Shown: positions 34,807 to 42,204 of the stretch, one piece after another
Layout: every line of letters starts with the position of its first letter
How positions within the stretch are numbered: the first letter of the stretch is position 1
The notes under the pieces: model-generated
What the model was told of the DNA's origin: nothing
The model's database searches: none
What the model saw: the letters and a program-made list of their open reading frames with translations, nothing else
Translations under genes and position numbers: made by a program
NCBI GenBank assembly: GCA_041389495.1
Contig: JAWKRT010000002.1
Span: 1-64,000, forward strand
Length of the DNA stretch: 64,000 nucleotides
Direction of reading: 5' to 3'
Source of the DNA: Myxococcota bacterium
Lineage (GTDB): Bacteria; Myxococcota_A; UBA9160; UBA4427

Positions 34807-35709
34807 ATGACCGCTCGGACGAAGCCCGCGCCCGGCGCGCGGCGCCTGCTGTCGCTCGCGGCCGCGCTGGCGTCGGTCTTCGCGCTCGCGTGCGCGCGCG
34901 GCAACTACCTCTCGCTCGTCGGCTTCGAGACCGAGGTCGCACTCGCGTTCGAGCCGCCGGAGACGATCGCGCTCCGCGTCGACCAGGTGCCCATCTCGCG
35001 CGACGACCGCGTCGACACGCTCGTCCAGATGTTCCGCGACGTCGGCTGCGATGGGCCGCGGCTCGCGCTCGAGCACTTCAACGGCTCGCCGACGCCGAAC
35101 GTCGTCTGCACGATCCCGGGCCGGCGCGCGGAGACGATCGTCGTGTCGTCGCACCACGTGCTCGCGCGCGGCGGGCGCGGGCTCTTCGACGCGTGGACCT
35201 CGGTGGCGCTGCTGCCCGCGCTCTACGCGAGCCTCGCGCGCGAGCAGCGCGACTTCACGATCCAGCTCGTCGGGTTCGCCTCGTCGGTTCGCAAGGGCGA
35301 CGCGTCGCTCGCCTACCTGACGGACGACGAGGAGCGCGCGGAGCGCATCGTCGCGATGGTGTGGCTCGACTTCCTGGGCCTCGGCGACGTCGTCGCGTGG
35401 ACGGAGCGCAGCGACCCGAACCTGTTCGAGGACCTCGTGAGCGCGGCGACCTCGGTCGGCGTGCAGACGGGCGCCGTGCGGCTCGTCGGCGCCGGCGAGA
35501 TCCACGACCAGTCGCGCGCGTTCCGGTGGCACGGCATCCCGACCATCTACCTGCACTCGCTCGGCGAGAGCACGAAGCGCGTCGTGTCCGAGCGCAAGTA
35601 CGACCTCGACCCGAACGACGTCGACCAGGACGCCTACTATCGGACCTACCGCGTCCTCGCGACCTACGTCGCCTACCTCGACAAGTCGCTCGCCGCGCGC
35701 GGGTTCTGA
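34807..35709 (+). CDS. M28-peptidase-like lipoprotein, probably inactive
   Basis: This 300-residue lipoprotein has a signal ending VFALAC. The fold resembles M28 zinc aminopeptidases: IVVSSHHVLARGGRGLFDAW sits where the first His and the bridging Asp occur, FTIQLVGFASSVRKGDASLA where the catalytic Glu-Glu pair occurs, MVWLDFLGLGD matches the later Asp strand, and FRWHGIPTIYLHS the final His loop. The Glu-Glu pair is replaced by Ser-Ser-Val, and the first Asp region is altered, so catalysis is doubtful. It may bind peptides or serve structurally. It begins 65 bp after glcF but is probably unrelated in function. Confidence 0.62.
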   Translation: MTARTKPAPGARRLLSLAAALASVFALACARGNYLSLVGFETEVALAFEPPETIALRVDQVPISRDDRVDTLVQMFRDVGCDGPRLALEHFNGSPTPNVVCTIPGRRAETIVVSSHHVLARGGRGLFDAWTSVALLPALYASLAREQRDFTIQLVGFASSVRKGDASLAYLTDDEERAERIVAMVWLDFLGLGDVVAWTERSDPNLFEDLVSAATSVGVQTGAVRLVGAGEIHDQSRAFRWHGIPTIYLHSLGESTKRVVSERKYDLDPNDVDQDAYYRTYRVLATYVAYLDKSLAARGF

Positions 35710-35728
35710 GCGCCGCGCGCGCCGGCGC

Positions 35729-38179
35729 CTAGCGATAGAGGAACGCGTCGGGCGTCGGCTCCGGCGGCCGCCAGCGCGGGAAGGCGCCGAGGCCGAGCTC
35801 GCCGAGCGAGCCCTGCAGCACGAGGTCGAAGGGCAGGATCGACTCGCGCCCGCGCACGAGGCCGTAGCGCTCGCGCAGGCCGCGGTAGACGTAGGTCGAC
35901 TCGGCGGTCGGGCGCGCGTCGACCTCGTCCGTGAGCCCGAGGCGCGCGCGCTCGAGATAGAGGTCGCGGCTGCCGTCGACGGTCTGCGCGTCGTCCGCGT
36001 CGAGCTCGACGCCGAGCAGCGCCGACTCCTCGAGCAGGGCCACCGTGCGGGCCAGCCGTTCGGCGCCGACGCGCGCGCGCACGCGCTCGGGCTCGTCCTT
36101 CGGCTCGCCGCTCTGCGCGACGAGGGCGAGCTCGACGACGCGCCCGCCGAGGAAGCTCACGCCCTCGTCGTGGAGCTCGCCGTTGTGGAGCGACCCGTCG
36201 AGCAGCATCGGGTCGATGCCGAGCCCGAGCGGCCCGGCGATGCGCGGGTTCTCGGCCAGGAAGCCGCGCGTCATGCGGATGCGCTGCGGCGTCCCCTTCT
36301 CGCGTTCGTCGCGCGCGCGCAGGCCGGCCTGCTTGCCGGCCTCGGAGTCGGGGAACTCGCGCACGACGCCGCGCAGGAGCTGCGCGCGGGTGTCGCGGCG
36401 GCGCGCGTCGACCGCGCGATCGAGCTGCTGCGCGGCCGCTTCTTCGGCGAGCTCGGCGCGGCGCTCGGCGTCGAAGTCGGGGATCCAGTCCGCGAGGCGC
36501 AGCGCGCCGAGGGCGTTCTCGCGGTCCTCCTCGTACTCGAAGAGCCACTCGACGCGCTCGCGCACGTGCTCGCCGTCGGGGAAGCGCTCGAGGTAGCGAT
36601 AGGCCGCGATCGCCGCGCCGCGCCGCCAGTCGGGGCGCGGGCCGCCCTGGAGCGGCGAGAGGAGCAGCCGGAACGGCGTCGAGAGCGCCGTCTGCGCGAT
36701 CACGGGCGCGTCGATCAGGTAGGCGACCTCGGCCGGCAGCGCGCGGTAGCGCGGCCCGCTCGCATAACGACCGAAGATCTCGGTCGCGACCGCGCGGCGC
36801 ACGCTCCGCGCGCTCTCCGCGTGGAACGCGCGATCGGGGTTCTGCCAGGGGCTCGCGACGAGTGCGGCCGCGTGGCGCGCGACCGTCGTGGCCTGCGGAT
36901 CGCCGGAGGCGATGCGGTCGAGCGCGGCCCAGGCCGCGCTCTCCGCCCCCTGCTCGTGCTGCGTCGTCGCGAGCGCGAAGCGCGCGGCGTCGAGCTCGCT
37001 CGCGGTCGCCGCACGCGCGGCGGCGGCCGCGTCGAGGCGCGCGCGCAGCCGGAGGCCGAGCGCGGGCGCCGGCTCGACCCAGACGGCGCGCAGCAGCGCG
37101 GCGTCGTTGCCGAGCGAGTGCGGGTCGAGCGCGTCGGGCGCTTCGAGGCTCGCGGCGCGGAGCGCGGTGCGCCGGGCGACCGCGTCCGCCGCCCGCGCGT
37201 CGAGCGCGTCGAGCTCCGCGTCCGCGCCGGGAGCAATCGCGCCGGGAGCGTCCGCGCCGGGAGCGTCCGCGCCGGGAGCGATCGCGCGGGCGCGCTGGAT
37301 CTGCGCGCGCGCGAGGTCGGGCTGCGCGTGCTCGAGCGCGAGCTCGGCCGCCGCCGCGAAGTGGTCGCGCTGCATGCGTCGCAGGTCGGCCCGCACGCCG
37401 TCCGCCCACGCGCTCCAGCCGCGGGCCTCGGGCGTTGCGGCCGCATCGGGATGGCGCGCGAGGTAGTCGTCCCAGTGGCGCAGCGCCTGACGCTCGAACA
37501 GGCCGACGGGCGGGCGCTCGAACCAGCGTGCGACCCAGTGCACGGCGCTCATCGAGAGCTCGAGCGGAGCGGTCGCGTACCCGGTGAGGAGCGAGCGTCC
37601 GAGCGGCGCCGACACGGCGTTGAACGTGTCCGCCCACAGCGCCTCGTAGCGGTCGCGCAGGCGCGCCCGCGCGAGCGCGACGGGGTCGTCGGCGACCGCC
37701 TGCTCGAGGCGCGCGCGCAGCGCCTCGTCGAGGTCGCCGCGCGAGAGCAGGTCGCGCGCGGCGTCGCGATAGGCGCGCTCGTCGGGGAGCGTGGATGCGG
37801 CGAGGTCGCTCGCGAGTGCGACGAGGGCGCGGCGCTCGCCGCTGCGCGCGATGACGCGCCCCTCGCCCCTGCTCCGCTTCGCCGCGCGCGCGCCCTCGCG
37901 CGCGGCGGCCGCGTCCCGCTCGAGCGCGTCGAGGAGACGCGCGGCGTCGTCGCGGCGACCGACGAGCGCGGCGGCGGCGAGGCGCGCCGCGAGGTGGTCG
38001 GCCGGTGTCGGCGCGACGGCGGGCGCGCGCGAGAGCGGCTCGAGGAGACGCGCGGGCGCGGGCGGTGGGCTCGCGCACGCGAGCGCCGAGGCGACTGCGG
38101 CGACCGCCGCCGCCGCGCGCCGCGCGGGCCGCTCGCTCCGCGCGCGCGACGGGATCTCAGTCGGGGACGAAGCGGTCAC
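35729..38179 (-). CDS. Large helical repeat lipoprotein
   Basis: This 816-residue protein belongs to no family I can name. The N-terminus is a signal with lipobox-like ASALACAS. The rest is mostly helical and Ala/Arg-rich with TPR-like stretches (AYRYLERFPDGEHVRERVEW, LLRGVVREFPDSEAGKQAGL). A short linker of APGAD repeats lies near 300-320 and is encoded by 15-bp DNA repeats. The C-terminal 250 residues look beta-rich (DPMLLDGSLHNGELHDEG, STYVYRGLRERYGL). GTG start; the gene overlaps the end of the next lipoprotein by 23 bp on the same strand. An envelope scaffold role is only a guess. Confidence 0.68.
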   Translation of the reverse strand: MTASSPTEIPSRARSERPARRAAAAVAAVASALACASPPPAPARLLEPLSRAPAVAPTPADHLAARLAAAALVGRRDDAARLLDALERDAAAAREGARAAKRSRGEGRVIARSGERRALVALASDLAASTLPDERAYRDAARDLLSRGDLDEALRARLEQAVADDPVALARARLRDRYEALWADTFNAVSAPLGRSLLTGYATAPLELSMSAVHWVARWFERPPVGLFERQALRHWDDYLARHPDAAATPEARGWSAWADGVRADLRRMQRDHFAAAAELALEHAQPDLARAQIQRARAIAPGADAPGADAPGAIAPGADAELDALDARAADAVARRTALRAASLEAPDALDPHSLGNDAALLRAVWVEPAPALGLRLRARLDAAAAARAATASELDAARFALATTQHEQGAESAAWAALDRIASGDPQATTVARHAAALVASPWQNPDRAFHAESARSVRRAVATEIFGRYASGPRYRALPAEVAYLIDAPVIAQTALSTPFRLLLSPLQGGPRPDWRRGAAIAAYRYLERFPDGEHVRERVEWLFEYEEDRENALGALRLADWIPDFDAERRAELAEEAAAQQLDRAVDARRRDTRAQLLRGVVREFPDSEAGKQAGLRARDEREKGTPQRIRMTRGFLAENPRIAGPLGLGIDPMLLDGSLHNGELHDEGVSFLGGRVVELALVAQSGEPKDEPERVRARVGAERLARTVALLEESALLGVELDADDAQTVDGSRDLYLERARLGLTDEVDARPTAESTYVYRGLRERYGLVRGRESILPFDLVLQGSLGELGLGAFPRWRPPEPTPDAFLYR
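37224..37283 (-). repeat. 15-bp tandem repeat, four copies
   Basis: Four 15-bp units (37224, 37239, 37254, 37269) share GCGCCGGGAGC and differ only in the last four bases. They encode an APGAD/APGAI linker inside the 816-residue lipoprotein and keep the frame. Confidence 0.92.
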
Positions 38180-39122
38180 GGTCCACCTGCAGCGTGAAGG
38201 CGAGGAAGGCCTCGAGCTCGCGCGAGGCCTCGAGCTTCTCGGGTGCGCCGTCGTGCGCGGCGACGCGCTGGTAGAGCTGCGTCGCCGCGTCGACGAGCTC
38301 GCGCAGCTTCGGCGGGTCGAAGCGCAGGCTCTCGGGCGGGACGGCGGCGACGTACTCGCGCGCGAGCGCGGCGTAGAGGTTCGCGAGCTCGATCGTGTGG
38401 CGCAGCGCGCGGTGGCTCGCGGCGTGTCGCTCGACGACGCGCTGGCGCTCGGCCACCGCGCGCAGGTGCCCGTCCGGCAGCGCGAAGCGCATCGCCTCGA
38501 ACCAGCTCGCGCGGGCGACGTCGGCGCGCTCGATCTCCTCCGCGACGATCGCGCGGTAGTGCGCGGGCGCGCCTTCCACCGCGACGCGCAGCCGCGCGAC
38601 GCGCTCGTCGAGGTCGGCGGTGACGCGCTCGGCGTCGTCGGGGCGCGCGACCGCGGCGTCGGCGGCGAGCGGGTCGGCGGGCTCGGGCCCGTGCGCGAGC
38701 GCGCCCGCGATCGCGTCGCAGGCCGCGGCGCTCGCGAGCGCGTCGTCGCGCAGCGTCGCGTCGCGCTCGGCCGCGAGGCGGTAGGCGTCGGCCGCGACGT
38801 CGAAGGCGCGCAGGCGCTCGAGCGCGCGCGCCTTCGAGAAGGCGATCACGCCGTCGAGGTGCCCGGCGCGCAGGCTCTCGGCGTGGATGCGCTCGATGTT
38901 CTCGAGCCGCAGGAGCGACGCCCGGTAGACGTTGCGGCCCGTGAAGTCGGTGGCGGGCGGGAAGCGGTAGGTGTCGTCGGGGACGTGGCGACGGAGCAGG
39001 GCGACGACCTCGAGCACGCTCTCGGTCGGCCCGTAGATCGCGGCCTGCTTGCGCTCGGCCGTCGACGCACAGCCGGCGACGGCGGCGGCGAGCGCGACCG
39101 CGGCGGCGAGCGCGGACGGCAG
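38157..39122 (-). CDS. Putative lipoprotein, start codon unclear
   Basis: This helical protein of about 321 residues has a lipoprotein signal (LPSALAAAVALAAAVAGC) followed by ASTAERKQAAIYGPTESVLE. It has no recognised domain. No ATG, GTG or TTG exists in frame between the citramalate-synthase stop and the signal; a CTG at 39122 is the only near choice. One extra base near 39122 would join the GTG at 39136 to it and give a perfect signal (MRGRG plus the hydrophobic stretch), so a missing base in the sequence is likely. It lies directly downstream of the citramalate synthase gene and upstream of the 816-residue lipoprotein on the same strand. Confidence 0.62.
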   Translation of the reverse strand: MPSALAAAVALAAAVAGCASTAERKQAAIYGPTESVLEVVALLRRHVPDDTYRFPPATDFTGRNVYRASLLRLENIERIHAESLRAGHLDGVIAFSKARALERLRAFDVAADAYRLAAERDATLRDDALASAAACDAIAGALAHGPEPADPLAADAAVARPDDAERVTADLDERVARLRVAVEGAPAHYRAIVAEEIERADVARASWFEAMRFALPDGHLRAVAERQRVVERHAASHRALRHTIELANLYAALAREYVAAVPPESLRFDPPKLRELVDAATQLYQRVAAHDGAPEKLEASRELEAFLAFTLQVDRDRFVPD

Positions 39123-39178
39123 CCGCGCCCGCGCACCGTCGCGGCCGCGCGGGCGTGCCGCGCGTGCTGCGCGCGCGA

Positions 39179-40801
39179 CTAGCGTGCCGATGGCCGCGCC
39201 CTCGGGCGGGGCGCGCGCGATCCCCTGGCGCGTCGCGCCACGACCAGGTTCAGCATCTTCTCGGTCGCGATCACGGCGGCGGCGAGCTGGTCGGAGTCGA
39301 CGCCGATCGTCGAGAACGTGGCTTCCTCGCCGCCCGCGCCGGCGCCCGCGTCCGCCGCCCGCCACGAGATGACGGTCTCCACGAGCGCGCCCGTCCGCCC
39401 GCCCGGCGGGATGCGCACGCGGTAGTCGGCGAGGCGCGGCACGGCGATGCCGAACGGCTTCACGGCCTTGCGCAGCGCGCCCATCAGCGCGTCGTAGCCG
39501 CCGTCGCCCTCCGAGCGCGCCTCCTCCGTGCGCCCGTGGTAGCGCACCGCGACCGTCGCCTGCGGTGCGCCCTCGGTCGACACCTCGACGCGATAGCGCT
39601 CGATCCGCACGAGCTGCTCGGCCGGCGACTTCAGCACGTCGGCGACGATGTAGGGGAGGTCCTCCTGCGACACGGTGTGCTTGCGATCGCCGAGGTCGAT
39701 CACGCGCTGCAGGACGAGGTCGCGGTTCTCGGGCGTGAGCTCGATGCCGAGTGCCTTCAGGTTGTGGTCGACGGACGCCTTCCCGGAGAGCTTGCCGAGC
39801 GCGTAGCGGCGCGCGCGGCCGAAGCGCGCGGGCGCGAGACGCGAGCCGTAGAGCTCGCCCTTGGCGTCGCCGTCGGCGTGGATGCCGGCCGTCTGCGTGA
39901 ACACGTCGCGACCGACGATCGGCGCGTTGGCCGAGACCTCCTTGCCGCTCAGCGTCGCGACCATCTGCGAGATCGCGACGAGCCGCGACTCGTTCACGCC
40001 GGTGCGCAGCGCCGTGTGGTCGTGGACGGCGGCGACCACCTCGGCGAGCCGCGTGTTGCCCGCGCGCTCGCCCATCCCGTTCACGCTCGTGTGCACGCCG
40101 CGCGCGCCCGCGCGCACCGCGGCGAGGCAGTTCGCGCACGCGAGCGCGTAGTCGTTGTGTGCGTGGAACTCGAAGACGCTGTCCGGCCAGGTCGACGTCA
40201 TCAGGCCGACGTAGCGCGTGACGTCGTCGGGGGAGAGGATGCCGAGCGTGTCGGCGAGATAGATGCGCTCGACGCCGGCCGCGCGCAGCGACTGCACCAT
40301 CGCGAACACGTAGTCGAAGCTCGCGCGCACGCCGCTCGACCAGTCCTCGAGGTAGACGTTCACGGCGAGTCGCTTGCGCTTCGCGTAGGCGATCGTCGTC
40401 TCGATGTCGCGGCGGTGCTGCTCGGGCGTCTTGCGCAGCTGCTCGCGGCAGTGGCGCTCGGAGCCCTTCGTGAGCAGGTTCATCACGCTGCCGCCGACGT
40501 CGCGGATCCAGTCGACGGAGGCCTTGCCGTCCGTGTAGCCGAGGATCTCGACGCGGCCGAGCGCACGCGCCTTGCGCGCCCAGTCGGCGACGCGGCGCGC
40601 CGCCTCCTTCTCGCCCTCCGACACGCGCGTCGACGCGATCTCGATGCGGTCGACGCCGACGTCGTTCAGCAGCAGCTGGGCGAGCTGGCGCTTCTCGCCC
40701 GGGGAGTAGGCGACGTCGGGCGTCTGCTCGCCGTCGCGAAGGGTGGTGTCCATGACGGCGACGCGGGCGGCGTCGGCCTTGCGCGTGCGCGCGGGGCTCA
40801 T
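39179..40801 (-). CDS. cimA: (R)-citramalate synthase, Leptospira type
   Basis: This 540-residue enzyme should condense pyruvate with acetyl-CoA to (R)-citramalate, the first step of threonine-independent isoleucine synthesis. The HMGL-like barrel has MDTTLRDGEQ near 17-26 and EFHAHNDYALACANCLAAV with the metal-binding HxH. The C-terminal LeuA regulatory domain has SEGDGGYDALMGAL and DYRVRIPPGGRTGALVETVI. The motifs EIASTRVSEGE, EILGYTDGKASVDWI and NLLTKGS match, from memory, the characterised Leptospira citramalate synthase better than 2-isopropylmalate synthases. An Ile-rich leader ORF and hairpin upstream support the isoleucine assignment. The last 15 residues (Arg/Pro-rich) are an unusual tail. 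Confidence 0.87.
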   Translation of the reverse strand: MSPARTRKADAARVAVMDTTLRDGEQTPDVAYSPGEKRQLAQLLLNDVGVDRIEIASTRVSEGEKEAARRVADWARKARALGRVEILGYTDGKASVDWIRDVGGSVMNLLTKGSERHCREQLRKTPEQHRRDIETTIAYAKRKRLAVNVYLEDWSSGVRASFDYVFAMVQSLRAAGVERIYLADTLGILSPDDVTRYVGLMTSTWPDSVFEFHAHNDYALACANCLAAVRAGARGVHTSVNGMGERAGNTRLAEVVAAVHDHTALRTGVNESRLVAISQMVATLSGKEVSANAPIVGRDVFTQTAGIHADGDAKGELYGSRLAPARFGRARRYALGKLSGKASVDHNLKALGIELTPENRDLVLQRVIDLGDRKHTVSQEDLPYIVADVLKSPAEQLVRIERYRVEVSTEGAPQATVAVRYHGRTEEARSEGDGGYDALMGALRKAVKPFGIAVPRLADYRVRIPPGGRTGALVETVISWRAADAGAGAGGEEATFSTIGVDSDQLAAAVIATEKMLNLVVARRARGSRAPRPRARPSAR

Positions 40802-40856
40802 CGCGAGCGCTCCTCCTGTTCTCCTGCCGCTTCGCGATCCGGGGCCCAGAGACGAC

Positions 40857-40885
40857 GAAGGCCGCGGAGCGCTGCCGCGGCCTTC
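40857..40885 (-). terminator. Attenuator-type hairpin before cimA
   Basis: GAAGGCCGCGG and CCGCGGCCTTC form a perfect 11-bp stem with a 7-nt loop, 21 nt after the leader ORF stop and 55 nt before cimA. CCGCGG also occurs twice within the leader (40953-40958 and 40965-40970), so alternative pairing is possible. The following bases are GTCGTCTCT, only a weak T tract. Confidence 0.55.
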
Positions 40886-40906
40886 TCTCGGATCCTGGTG
40901 CGCGCG

Positions 40907-41020
40907 TCAGCCGGCGCGGGACCCGGGCCGCGAGCCCGAGTGGCGAATCTCGCCGCGGATCTCGCCGCGGATGTCGCCGCGAATGCCGATCGCGATCGCG
41001 CTGGGAAGCCGGGAGTCCAT
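40907..41020 (-). CDS. Isoleucine-rich leader peptide of cimA
   Basis: A 37-codon ORF encodes six Ile within residues 9-25 (SAIAIGIRGD, then IRGEIRGEIR) and ends just before the hairpin at 40857-40885, upstream of cimA on the same strand. This is the arrangement of a transcription-attenuation leader sensing charged tRNA-Ile. A longer start at 41059 is in frame. No strong Shine-Dalgarno is visible, and part of the Ile enrichment comes from a 12-bp tandem repeat. It is therefore a candidate, not a proven leader. Confidence 0.5.
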   Translation of the reverse strand: MDSRLPSAIAIGIRGDIRGEIRGEIRHSGSRPGSRAG

Positions 41021-41152
41021 TGGCGCGGCAGGGTACACGGGGGGCCGCGGGGAGTCCATCGAGCGCGGGAGATCGCGTGTTCGCGCGCCCGCACGGCGCG
41101 CGCGTCCGCGGCGCCGCGCGGGGCTACGCTGCCCGCCGGTGTGGAGGGTGGC

Positions 41153-42175
41153 ATGGCGTCGTCGAGCGAAGGCGGAGCGCCGGCGGCGGGCCGCGAGGTC
41201 CGCATCGGCCGCGAGCTCGACGGCGAGCGCGTCGACCGCGGTCTCGCGCGCGCGCTCGGAATCTCGCGCGCGGCCGTGCGCCGGCTCCTCGACGACGAAG
41301 CGCTCTCGCTGCGCGCCTTCGCCGGTGCGGCCGCCGGTGCCGCGCGCGCACTGACGCTCGCCGACAAGGGCCGCCCGCTCGCCGCCGGCGACGTCGTCGC
41401 CGTGCGCGGCGCGGCGGCCCCCGACGAGCAGCGCGCCCTCGCGGCGCCCGAGCTCGCGCTCGCGGTGCTCGCGCGCGGCCCGGGCTGGATCGCGGTGGAC
41501 AAGCCGGCCGGCCTGCCCGTGCATCCGCTGCGTCCGCGCGAGCGCGCGACGGCGCTCGGCTTCGTCGCCTCGCTGCGGCCCGAGGTGCACGGCGTCGGCG
41601 AGCGCGGCCTGCGCAGCGGCGTCGTCCACCGGCTCGACGTCGACACGTCGGGCGCGCTGCTCTTCGCGACCGAGCAGCGCACGTGGGAGCGGTTGCGCAG
41701 CGCGTTCGCGCGCGGCGACGTCGAGAAGCGCTACCGCGCGCTCGTCGCGGGCCGCGTCGAGCGCGCGGAGACGCAGCGCTTCCGCGTCGCGGTCGTGCGG
41801 CATCGGCCGGCGCTCGTGCGCGCGCGCCCGCTGCTCGCCTCCGCGCGCGAGCCCGACGACGCGCCGCGCGCGGGGACGCACGTCGCCGTGCAACGTCTCG
41901 AGCCGATCGCGTGCTTCGGCGACGCGTCGCTCGTCGAGATCCGCCCGAAGACGGGCTTCCTCCACCAGATCCGCGCGACGCTCGCGTGTCTCGGCCACCC
42001 GGTGCTCGGCGACGCCACGTACGGCGACGCGGCGACCGCCGCGCGCGCGGCGCGGCAGCTCCTGCACGCGGCGTACGTGCGCTTCGAGGAGGTCGAGGCG
42101 ATCGCGCCGGACCCGGCCGACCTCGCCGCCGCGATCGAGCGGCTGCAGGCGGGCCGCGGCGACGGAGCTCGTTAG
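41153..42175 (+). CDS. RluA-family pseudouridine synthase
   Basis: This 340-residue protein has an N-terminal S4-like RNA-binding part (LARALGISRAAVRRLLDDEA) and the RluA catalytic domain. AVDKPAGLPVHP begins the domain, HRLDVDTSGALLFA carries the catalytic Asp162, and RPKTGFLHQIRATLACLGHP is the usual closing motif. It isomerises specific uridines in rRNA or tRNA; the site is not predictable. A GTG four codons upstream is an alternative start. Confidence 0.92.
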   Translation: MASSSEGGAPAAGREVRIGRELDGERVDRGLARALGISRAAVRRLLDDEALSLRAFAGAAAGAARALTLADKGRPLAAGDVVAVRGAAAPDEQRALAAPELALAVLARGPGWIAVDKPAGLPVHPLRPRERATALGFVASLRPEVHGVGERGLRSGVVHRLDVDTSGALLFATEQRTWERLRSAFARGDVEKRYRALVAGRVERAETQRFRVAVVRHRPALVRARPLLASAREPDDAPRAGTHVAVQRLEPIACFGDASLVEIRPKTGFLHQIRATLACLGHPVLGDATYGDAATAARAARQLLHAAYVRFEEVEAIAPDPADLAAAIERLQAGRGDGAR

Positions 42176-42204
42176 GCCCCGACCGGACTCGGGCCGCGCG
42201 CTCC

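Larger units (their letters stand above)
40802..41152. other. Divergent intergenic region cimA / RluA
   Basis: This 351-bp gap lies between divergent genes. Its left half holds the minus-strand leader ORF and hairpin listed separately. The right half shows ATGGACTCC twice on the minus strand (41020 and 41059) and no other recognisable element. Confidence 0.6.

Noticed and set aside
39179..40801. 2-isopropylmalate synthase (LeuA)
   Set aside because: The regulatory domain and barrel motifs fit Leptospira-type citramalate synthase better, and the upstream leader is rich in Ile, not Leu.
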